Shown: positions 1 through 5,269 of the stretch, piece after piece
Layout: every line of letters starts with the position of its first letter
How positions within the stretch are numbered: position 1 is the first letter of the stretch
DNA from: an uncultured Bacteroidota bacterium
GTDB taxonomy: Bacteria > Bacteroidota > Bacteroidia > Chitinophagales > Chitinophagaceae
NCBI GenBank assembly: GCA_903913355.1
Contig: CAIWKU010000575.1
Coordinates: forward strand, 1 to 5,269
Length of the DNA: 5,269 nucleotides
Direction of reading: 5' to 3'
Made by a program: the position numbers and the translations under genes
Notes under the pieces: model-generated
Database searches by the model: none
What the model saw: only the letters and a program-made list of their open reading frames with translations
What the model was told of the DNA's origin: nothing

Positions 1-375
1 AAATTATTGATTTTAACCATATTGGCCCTTTTTGGGATGGCTTTCAGTCCTCAAAACGACATAGAAGCCATTAAACAAGCTTTTAAATCAGGCAATGCGG
101 ATGAAGTGGCAAAATATTTTGATGATTATGTCGATATAAAATTACTGGATAAGGATGAGGTTAAAAATATAGGGAGAAACCAGGCTTCGATTGCTTTAAA
201 ATCATTTTTTTCGGAAAATGGGGTTAAAGGATTTCAGAAGATTTCTGACCGTGAAATCGGGACTACCATGTATATGACCGGTAAATTGCTGAATGGCAGT
301 AAGGGGTATAATATTACAGTAATGATGAAACAGAAAGGTGGCAAACATGTGATTATAACCATCCGAATCAATTAA
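1..375 (+). CDS. DUF4783-like small secreted protein, 5' end missing
   Basis: The reading frame is open from the first base of the window (Lys-Leu-Leu-Ile-Leu...) to the TAA at 373-375, so the start codon lies upstream; a TTG at 7 is in frame but is not a convincing start. The visible N-terminus is a hydrophobic stretch (LILTILALFGMAF) that looks like the core of a signal peptide, with possible cleavage near AFS-PQ. No lipobox cysteine is seen. The mature part, about 105 residues, begins with NDIEAIKQAFKSGNADEVAK and continues with alternating strands to the end. This fits the small Bacteroidota family DUF4783, which has an NTF2-like or lumazine-binding-like appearance and, as I recall, often sits beside nadC. 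The family has no established function. Periplasmic location is inferred from the signal peptide. A terminator follows 21 bases after the stop, so this gene probably ends its own transcript. Confidence 0.72.
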   Translation, partial: KLLILTILALFGMAFSPQNDIEAIKQAFKSGNADEVAKYFDDYVDIKLLDKDEVKNIGRNQASIALKSFFSENGVKGFQKISDREIGTTMYMTGKLLNGSKGYNITVMMKQKGGKHVIITIRIN

Positions 376-396
376 TATTATCATGCTATAAAAATT

Positions 397-420
397 AAGC
401 CCTGCCTTGGCGGGGTTTTT
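397..420 (+). terminator. Intrinsic terminator after the DUF4783-like gene
   Basis: Bases 397-405 (AAGCCCTGC) pair with 410-418 (GCGGGGTTT) around the four-base loop CTTG, giving a nine-pair stem with two G-U pairs, and the run of five T at 416-420 overlaps the stem end. The GC-rich hairpin plus T-tract stands out in this AT-rich sequence. It lies 21 bases past the DUF4783-like stop and ends 22 bases before the nadC ATG, so it separates the two genes unless there is read-through. Confidence 0.8.
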
Positions 421-442
421 CTTTATCCGCTACATTTACAAT

Positions 443-1303
443 ATGAAATCTTTTGATGAACAGTTATTTCACCTGATTGCGGAGGCATTGCAAGAAGACC
501 TGGGTAATGGAGATCATTCCACCTTAAGTTGTATACCTGCTCATAAAAAAGGGAAAGCTATTTTGAAAATTAAGCAAGATGGTATCCTGGCCGGGATGGA
601 AATTGCCAGAAAAATATTTGCCTATAAAGAGCCTTCGGCTATTTTCACCCCGTTTAAGAAGGATGGGGATAGTATGCTGAAAGGAGAAAATGCATTTGAA
701 GTTAGCGCAACGGTACATACCATATTAGCCTGTGAACGACTAGTTCTGAATTGTATGCAAAGAATGAGTGGAATTGCCACACTCACACAATCTTATTCAA
801 CATTACTAAAGGGATACCATACCCGTTTACTTGACACCCGTAAAACCACACCCAATTTCCGATTATTGGAAAAAGAAGCCGTTAGAATAGGAGGTGGTAT
901 CAATCATCGTTTTGGATTGTATGATATGATTATGTTGAAGGATAACCATATTGATTATTGTGGTGGCATACAGCCGGCTATAGAGGCAGCTTATTCCTAT
1001 ACTCAAAGAATACAACCTGCTCTTCGGATAGAAGTAGAAACCAGAACCCTGGCTGATGTAGCTGCAGTATGCGCTATCGGAAAAGGAAAAGTATTCCGAA
1101 TTATGTTGGATAATTTTACACCCGATCAGATCTCGGAGGCATTGGTACTGATTAATCATGCGTTTGAAACAGAAGCCAGTGGTGGTATTCATCTCCAGAA
1201 TATTGTTTCCTATGCGGCAACTGGTGTAGATTATATCAGTGTGGGAGGATTAATTCACCAGGCACAGAGTGTCGATCTAAGTTTAAAAGCGATAATAATA
1301 TAA
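443..1303 (+). CDS. nadC: Quinolinate phosphoribosyltransferase (nicotinate-nucleotide pyrophosphorylase, decarboxylating)
   Basis: NadC condenses quinolinate with PRPP, releasing CO2 and pyrophosphate, to make nicotinate mononucleotide in cytosolic de novo NAD synthesis. The protein is 286 residues, a normal family length. An N-terminal alpha/beta sandwich (about 1-108) begins with ALQEDLGNGDHST. The barrel domain carries the family's substrate-binding residues: E98-R99 in ACER, D131-TRKT-135, the GGGINHRFGLYD segment (150-161, with H155 and R156), K166 in MLKDNH, E197 and E199 in EVET, D223 in MLDN, and SVGGL at 266-270. These basic residues are those known to bind the quinolinate and PRPP phosphates. 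I chose the ATG at 443; the longer reading from a TTG at 407 would start inside the terminator hairpin and add 12 non-conserved residues. No Shine-Dalgarno sequence precedes the start. The SUI1-family gene follows after 10 bases, probably in the same transcript. Confidence 0.96.
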   Translation: MKSFDEQLFHLIAEALQEDLGNGDHSTLSCIPAHKKGKAILKIKQDGILAGMEIARKIFAYKEPSAIFTPFKKDGDSMLKGENAFEVSATVHTILACERLVLNCMQRMSGIATLTQSYSTLLKGYHTRLLDTRKTTPNFRLLEKEAVRIGGGINHRFGLYDMIMLKDNHIDYCGGIQPAIEAAYSYTQRIQPALRIEVETRTLADVAAVCAIGKGKVFRIMLDNFTPDQISEALVLINHAFETEASGGIHLQNIVSYAATGVDYISVGGLIHQAQSVDLSLKAIII

Positions 1304-1313
1304 TTGATAGTGT

Positions 1314-1661
1314 ATGAGTAAAAAAAATAAGCCGGATACACGTGGATTTGTTTTTAGCACCGATCCTTCTTTTCGTTTTGAGCAGGAAGAAACACCGGAA
1401 CAGGAAACGCTTACACCTGTACAGCAAAAACTCCGTATCAGGCTTGATACCAAACAGAGAGCGGGAAAGGCAGTTACCCTGGTTACAGGTTTTATAGGAA
1501 CCGGGAATGATCTGGAAGAACTCGGAAAAAAATTAAAAAATTTTTGTGGAACGGGTGGAAGTGTGAAAGAAGGTGAAGCCATCATTCAGGGAGATCAACG
1601 TGAAAAAATATTGCAATACTTAATAAAATCCGGATATACAAATACCAAAAAATCGGGTTAA
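1314..1661 (+). CDS. SUI1/eIF1-family translation factor (YciH-like)
   Basis: This 115-residue protein has a short, charged, probably flexible N-terminus (about 1-35) and one SUI1 domain (about 38-109). Visible hallmarks are the basic strand RIRLDTKQRAGKAVTLVTGF (41-60), the helix DLEELGKKLKNFCG (66-79), the turn GTGGSVKEGE (79-88), and IIQGDQREKI (90-99), which matches the usual IQGDHR-type segment. The family is related to eukaryotic eIF1; E. coli YciH binds the 30S subunit and can influence initiation fidelity, but its bacterial role is incompletely defined. The acidic N-terminal tail is typical of Bacteroidota members as I recall them. The gene starts 10 bases after nadC, suggesting cotranscription, although no functional link with NAD synthesis is evident. 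Its TAA directly abuts the convergent dnaX stop, leaving no room for a terminator between the genes. Confidence 0.9.
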   Translation: MSKKNKPDTRGFVFSTDPSFRFEQEETPEQETLTPVQQKLRIRLDTKQRAGKAVTLVTGFIGTGNDLEELGKKLKNFCGTGGSVKEGEAIIQGDQREKILQYLIKSGYTNTKKSG

Positions 1662-3479
1662 TCAATAATCTATTTCCAGCTTTAGCCTGTCTCTCAGTTC
1701 TTTAATCAAGGGATATTGCTCCGCAATATGTTCAAATTTCTGTTTGCTGTTCAACCGCATATGAGCGGGAATATCTTCCTGTTCGCCTGCTTCCACTAAC
1801 ACATCAAAACCAATGGCCCGGTTATTGAATTCTTTGTGTAAATGATCTAATAACATCATTTTTTCCTGTTCTACAAATTTCTGAGAGGTAATGGCACTAA
1901 CAGTAACAGTAAACCGGAGTTCATTATCTATCACCAGCCTGGCAGATTTGAAGGTGCCGGCAGAAGAATGTTTTAATTGTTTTTCAAGCAACACTGTATA
2001 TGCCTGCCAACACTGTTGCAGCCTTTCCATAGTCAAAACTTCTGCCTCTTTTACTTCTTCAATGGCATATTGATCGCCATATTTTTCCCTTAATGCTGTC
2101 AGTAAATTTTTCTTTGGGCCATTTGCAGCAACTGGTTGAGGCATTGCTTGTGAGGCAATCGGTTTAGGAACAGAAGGTTTTGTTACCGGAGTATTTTGCA
2201 GTGTTGTTATAGATGGCGGTGGTGGTGTAACGGAAGCTTCAATCGACAATCTTGCTCCTTTTTGTGCTGGAACCGAAATTGTTTTTTGCTGAATGGAAGG
2301 CAGGGGCTTTGTTCTGAAAGCTATTGGTCCGTCAAGCCGTTTTTTTTTAACAAGGGTGCCATTTTCCAGGGAAAGTTCGATTGCCTGTTGCAGAAAGTTT
2401 AATTTGATCAGGGTCAGTTCAACATGTAATCGTTTATTCCTGGCCATTTTAAAGTTGATCTCTGCCTCATTCAAAATATTCAATGCACTCACCAGATAAG
2501 ATATGCCTGTGTTTGCGGCTGTGCTGATATATTTTTCCTGCTGGCCCTCCACTACTTCGAGTAAAGCCGCAGATTTTGGATCCTTGCATACAAGCAGGTT
2601 GCGAATAAATTCAGCAAAGCCATTGATCACCAAATCACCTTCAAACCCTTTGCGGTTTATTTCATCAAATAAAAGCATGGCTGCTGCCATATCCTGCAAC
2701 TGCATGGCATCGAGCATCTTAAAATAATAATCCTCGTCAAGAATATTCAGGTGCTCAAGGGTGTTCTGATAGGTAACCGTTCCATTGGTAAAACTGACAA
2801 TCTTATCCAGGATGCTTAAAGAATCGCGCATACAGCCTTCACTTTTCTGCGCAATTACCTGTAAAGCGGCTTTTTCGGCTTTGATTTCTTCTTTATCAAC
2901 GATTTCCTGCAGATGGATAACCGTGTCATTATTGGTGATCCGTTTAAAATCAAAAATCTGGCATCGGCTTAAAATGGTAGGAAGTATTTTATGTTTTTCT
3001 GTAGTGGCTAATATGAAGATGGCATAAGAAGGCGGCTCTTCCAGTGTTTTCAGGAATGCATTAAAGGCACTGGTACTCAGCATGTGTACCTCATCCACTA
3101 TATATACTTTGTATTTGCCAGCCTGTGGCGCAAACCGAACCTGCTCAACCAGTGAACGAATATCATCCACAGAATTATTGCTGGCTGCATCCAGTTCATG
3201 AATATTGAGTGAAGTGCCTGCATCAAAAGATATACAACTACTGCAGGTATTACAAGCTTCGCCTTCAGGTGTCTGGTTGGTACAATTGATTGTTTTAGCT
3301 AGAATTCGGGCACAGGTAGTTTTACCTACACCTCTGGGACCACAGAACAAAAATGCATGGGCCAGTTGATTATTTCTGATAGCATTTTTTAGTGTAGTGG
3401 TAATATGCGACTGCCCCACCACGGTATTAAAATTCTGTGGGCGGTACTTCCTTGCTGAAACAATGAATTTATTATCCAT
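1662..3479 (-). CDS. dnaX: DNA polymerase III subunits gamma/tau (clamp loader)
   Basis: DnaX is the ATPase of the replicative clamp loader and, as tau, couples the loader to the polymerase. The full product is 605 residues. It opens with the family signature FIVSARKYRPQNF (5-17). Walker A is GPRGVGKTT (47-55), the zinc site is C66, C76, C79 and C82, Walker B is VDEVH (128-132), sensor 1 is ATT (158-160), the arginine-finger motif is SRC (171-173), and sensor 2 is GCMRDS (215-220, R218). The clamp-loader core and collar run to about 375. A proline-rich linker follows (about 384-455), then a Bacteroidota-type C-terminal domain (about 456-605) ending RDRLKLEIDY. I chose the ATG at 3479; a frame open to a TTG at 3587 would add 36 residues before the conserved start and is unlikely. 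No Shine-Dalgarno sequence is seen. A nine-A run at codons 378-380 may yield a shorter gamma form. Confidence 0.97.
   Translation of the reverse strand: MDNKFIVSARKYRPQNFNTVVGQSHITTTLKNAIRNNQLAHAFLFCGPRGVGKTTCARILAKTINCTNQTPEGEACNTCSSCISFDAGTSLNIHELDAASNNSVDDIRSLVEQVRFAPQAGKYKVYIVDEVHMLSTSAFNAFLKTLEEPPSYAIFILATTEKHKILPTILSRCQIFDFKRITNNDTVIHLQEIVDKEEIKAEKAALQVIAQKSEGCMRDSLSILDKIVSFTNGTVTYQNTLEHLNILDEDYYFKMLDAMQLQDMAAAMLLFDEINRKGFEGDLVINGFAEFIRNLLVCKDPKSAALLEVVEGQQEKYISTAANTGISYLVSALNILNEAEINFKMARNKRLHVELTLIKLNFLQQAIELSLENGTLVKKKRLDGPIAFRTKPLPSIQQKTISVPAQKGARLSIEASVTPPPPSITTLQNTPVTKPSVPKPIASQAMPQPVAANGPKKNLLTALREKYGDQYAIEEVKEAEVLTMERLQQCWQAYTVLLEKQLKHSSAGTFKSARLVIDNELRFTVTVSAITSQKFVEQEKMMLLDHLHKEFNNRAIGFDVLVEAGEQEDIPAHMRLNSKQKFEHIAEQYPLIKELRDRLKLEIDY
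2340..2348 (-). promoter_or_regulatory. Candidate slippage/frameshift site (A9) in dnaX
   Basis: On the coding strand, GTT is followed by nine A and then CGG, read as Val-Lys-Lys-Lys-Arg (K378-K380). A -1 shift, or one extra A in the mRNA, reads ACG GCT TGA and stops at 2334-2332, giving 382 residues. A +1 shift, or one A lost, ends at the TAG at 2323-2321. Both truncated products keep the whole ATPase and collar region and lose the linker and C-terminal domain. A short hairpin (GCTTT at 2321-2317 with AAAGC at 2310-2306, six-base loop) lies 18 bases downstream. No strong Shine-Dalgarno-like stimulator is seen upstream. E. coli dnaX uses A AAA AAG for ribosomal frameshifting, and Thermus thermophilus dnaX uses a nine-A run for transcriptional slippage. 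Use of this site here is inferred. Confidence 0.55.
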
Positions 3480-3558
3480 AACAGGGTTGCAAGATAAGAA
3501 TTTAGCAGTCAGCAATTGGCTTTCAACCTCAGGCTTTGTATGAATGTGTACAATTTCT

Positions 3559-3579
3559 ATTTGCCTTCCATAGGCAAAT
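3559..3579. repeat. Inverted repeat between the GNAT-like gene and dnaX
   Basis: ATTTGCC (3559-3565) and GGCAAAT (3573-3579) are perfect reverse complements around a seven-base spacer. The repeat begins 10 bases past the stop of the GNAT-like gene and lies 79 bases before the dnaX ATG. In the direction of transcription it is followed by AGAAATTG rather than a T-run, so it is not a standard intrinsic terminator. It could be a weak or processed 3' end, an operator-like palindrome, or chance. Confidence 0.4.
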
Positions 3580-3589
3580 TCCAGCAAAC

Positions 3590-4762
3590 TTATTTATACT
3601 CCATTTCCGGGTGTCGAACAAATGGCTGGTCCCTGTTGAATAAATAGCGGAATGTAATCATACGACGACTTTGTATGCCTCCCAGACTTTTATAGATATT
3701 GATCATCTTCGGATTCCAGTCGCCAGCCCAGCCCATTTCATATTGCGTATACCATCCCTTCCCCTGAATCAATAAAGCACATTCCTGTATCATAAAGCTA
3801 TCGATACCCAATGCCTGGTATTTTGGAACTACGCCAAAAGCGAGACCGGTTAATCGTTTATTATAACCGGTTTTTTTCATCCAGAGTAAGTGTAATTTTT
3901 GAAACCAACCGAATTTGCCGTTAAAATGCTTAAAGTATTGATTAAGATCCGGGATATTGATGAACATGGCAATAGGGTCTTCCTTGTAATAGGCAAACCA
4001 AACTGTGCGTTCATCCATAATGGGTTTCATGGTCTTGAATAATTTCACTACCTGCTCTTTGGTAATTTCTTTGGCTTCCCCATGTTGCGCCCAGGCCGCA
4101 TTGTATACGGTGGCAAAATCTCCCGCATATTTATCCAGTTCACTCAGCTTTGCATGTCTTGCTTCATAGCCCGGCTTAGCCTTGAACTTGGCATGCCTTT
4201 CCGGAAAGCGGGCAGGCAAAGGATCATCCACGTTCATATAATAGTAATACTGGTTATAATAATTCTGAAAACCATAATTCGTAAATAATTCCTGGTAATA
4301 ATCGGGGTTAAAAGACATCCCATACATGGGTTCGCTATCAAATCCTTCAACCATCAGCCCCCACCATTTATCCCGATCACCAAAATTAATGGGCCCATCC
4401 ATGGCCTCCATTCCTTTTTCCTGTAACCAGGATTTAGCTGTATCAAATAAAGCATCAGCTACTTTCTGATCCCGAACACTATCAAAAAAGCCAATACCAC
4501 CAGTAGCAAAATCAGTTCCCTTATTAATATATTTTGAATTGGTAAATGCAGCAATTCTTCCGATCAGGTTACCGTCACCATCTTTCGCTATCCATCTGCG
4601 GGTTTCCCCATACTTGTAGGTTTTGTTTTTGGCAGGATTAAATACATCATTCACTTCATTATCCAAAGGGCGTATATAGGAAGAATTGTTTTTATTCAGC
4701 AAAGCATTTACCAGTAAAAAATCTTTAGCAGTTTTGCTGTCGGTTACTTCAATCAATTGCAT
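3590..4762 (-). CDS. GNAT-like (acyl-CoA N-acyltransferase fold) conserved protein
   Basis: The protein has 390 residues, no signal peptide and no membrane segment, so it is probably cytosolic. It reads as two GNAT-like halves. The N-terminal half includes RRWIAKDGDGNLIGRIAAF (55-73), then a helix and DGPINFGDRDKWWGL (122-136), a very conserved-looking block. A tyrosine-rich stretch (NYYNQYYYYMN, 167-177) follows. The C-terminal half has VWFAYYKEDPIAMFINI (254-270), then GVVPKYQALGIDSFMI (310-325), whose Y-Q-x-L-G-I resembles a degenerate acetyl-CoA pyrophosphate-binding Q/R-x-x-G-x-G/A motif, and NPKMINIYKSLGG (350-362), resembling the usual Asn...Tyr-x-x-x-Gly end of a GNAT domain. I recall similar proteins in Bacteroidota labelled GNAT family or hypothetical; the substrate is unknown. 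The start is the ATG at 4762, in a 55-base gap after the transpeptidase gene. dnaX follows 110 bases downstream, perhaps in the same transcript. Confidence 0.68.
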   Translation of the reverse strand: MQLIEVTDSKTAKDFLLVNALLNKNNSSYIRPLDNEVNDVFNPAKNKTYKYGETRRWIAKDGDGNLIGRIAAFTNSKYINKGTDFATGGIGFFDSVRDQKVADALFDTAKSWLQEKGMEAMDGPINFGDRDKWWGLMVEGFDSEPMYGMSFNPDYYQELFTNYGFQNYYNQYYYYMNVDDPLPARFPERHAKFKAKPGYEARHAKLSELDKYAGDFATVYNAAWAQHGEAKEITKEQVVKLFKTMKPIMDERTVWFAYYKEDPIAMFINIPDLNQYFKHFNGKFGWFQKLHLLWMKKTGYNKRLTGLAFGVVPKYQALGIDSFMIQECALLIQGKGWYTQYEMGWAGDWNPKMINIYKSLGGIQSRRMITFRYLFNRDQPFVRHPEMEYK

Positions 4763-4817
4763 ACTACACTGTTTTTATAAAGATACTATTTCAAGTATTA
4801 CGATATGCTGTCTGAAA

Positions 4818-5269
4818 TTACCTGGCAAACAATTTTTCACCCATTTTTTCATCATGTCCATAAATGTCTTTACGGAAATTCAGGGCACCTGCTTGATCTA
4901 CCCAACTGGTAAAGTACACCAGGAATACCGGAACCGGTTTCTTAATGGTCACCCATTTTTCTTTTGAAAGATGCATAGCTTCATCAATAGATTGACTGGT
5001 CCAACTGGTATCGGATCGAAGCAGATATGCTGCAAATTTTTTAGGATCGGCAATGCGTATACAACCATGACTCAAACCCCTGCTCGATTGTGAAAACAAT
5101 TCCCTGTTCGGGGTATCGTGGAGATAAATATTATAGTTATTTGGGAATAAAAATTTGACTAGCCCCAGTGAATTTCCTGGCCCCGGTTTTTGCCTTACAA
5201 TAGGTGTTTTACCACTATAACCAGTTATCTCCATATTATTCTTTGCTATGTAGTTTTTGTTTTTCCGGA
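4818..5269 (-). CDS. L,D-transpeptidase, YkuD domain, YcbB/LdtD-like, 5' end missing
   Basis: L,D-transpeptidases form 3-3 cross-links in peptidoglycan, or attach proteins to it, in the periplasm. The frame stays open to the right edge of the window (reading RKNKNYIAKNNMEITGY at the cut end), so the start lies beyond it; the ATG at 5234 is internal. The 150 visible residues cover most of the catalytic domain and the true C-terminus. Counting from Met 5234, the key parts are RQKPGPGNSLG (14-24), IYLHDTP (36-42, H39) and the catalytic SHGCIRI (55-61), with H56 and nucleophile C58 (codon 5063-5061). The PGPGNSLG...HDTPN...FSQSSRGLSHGCIR pattern and the ending with a YFTSWVDQAGALNFRKDIYGHD segment match the large YcbB/LdtD branch rather than small ErfK/YbiS enzymes. 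The missing N-terminal part would then be several hundred residues. All visible catalytic residues are intact. The GNAT-like gene starts 55 bases downstream. Confidence 0.92.
   Translation of the reverse strand, partial: RKNKNYIAKNNMEITGYSGKTPIVRQKPGPGNSLGLVKFLFPNNYNIYLHDTPNRELFSQSSRGLSHGCIRIADPKKFAAYLLRSDTSWTSQSIDEAMHLSKEKWVTIKKPVPVFLVYFTSWVDQAGALNFRKDIYGHDEKMGEKLFAR

Noticed and set aside
407..442. N-terminal extension of NadC from a TTG at 407
   Set aside because: It starts inside the terminator hairpin loop, and its 12 residues are not part of the conserved protein; the ATG at 443 fits the family length.
1526..1545. A7-TT-A6-T5 tract in the SUI1-family gene, including an in-phase A AAA AAA heptamer
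   Set aside because: It encodes the expected G-K-K-L-K-N-F helix of the SUI1 domain, and a shift would destroy the domain. Such tracts are common in AT-rich genes, which also tempers the dnaX slippage claim.
3488..3497. TATCTTGC-like sequence on the - strand just before dnaX as a promoter
   Set aside because: It has two mismatches to TAnnTTTG and would leave almost no leader before the ATG.
4778..4785. TATCTTTA on the - strand, a possible Bacteroidota -7 box (TAnnTTTG) 15 bases before the GNAT-like ATG
   Set aside because: The last base is wrong and no TTG lies at the expected upstream distance; too weak to list as a promoter.
4783..4798. Five-base inverted repeat ATACT/AGTAT after the L,D-transpeptidase gene
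   Set aside because: The stem is short and AT-only apart from one G-C pair, and no proper T-run follows; not a credible terminator.

Overview
The window looks like ordinary chromosomal core sequence from a Bacteroidota bacterium, most likely of the Chitinophagaceae/Sphingobacteriales type. This is inferred from gene content (a DUF4783-type secreted protein beside nadC, a Bacteroidota-style DnaX ending in RDRLKLEIDY, a bacterial SUI1/YciH protein), from the AT-rich base composition, and from the lack of Shine-Dalgarno-like sequence before all four visible starts. I see no mobile element, CRISPR array, tRNA or rRNA.

Layout. The left third (1-1661) reads on the + strand: the 3' part of a small secreted DUF4783-like protein, an intrinsic terminator, nadC (quinolinate phosphoribosyltransferase, NAD synthesis), and 10 bases later a SUI1/YciH-type translation factor. 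The right two thirds (1662-5269) read on the - strand. In transcription order they hold the 3' part of a YcbB/LdtD-like L,D-transpeptidase (cut by the right edge), a 390-residue GNAT-like protein, and dnaX (clamp-loader tau/gamma subunit). The two blocks converge with no space between stop codons: the SUI1 gene ends at 1661 and the dnaX stop occupies 1662-1664. No gene-free stretch exceeds about 110 bases.

The genes do not form one pathway; they are housekeeping functions in NAD synthesis, translation, replication and cell-wall cross-linking. The + strand pair nadC-SUI1 is probably one operon. The three - strand genes have gaps of 55 and 110 bases and may be partly cotranscribed.

The most interesting signal is inside dnaX. 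An uninterrupted run of nine A (coding strand, 2348-2340) encodes three lysines exactly where the clamp-loader core ends and the proline-rich linker begins. A -1 shift there meets a stop after two codons, and a +1 shift meets one within seven. This is the arrangement expected for making a short gamma-like product by slippage or frameshifting, as in Escherichia coli and Thermus thermophilus dnaX.

I found no convincing previously undescribed system.
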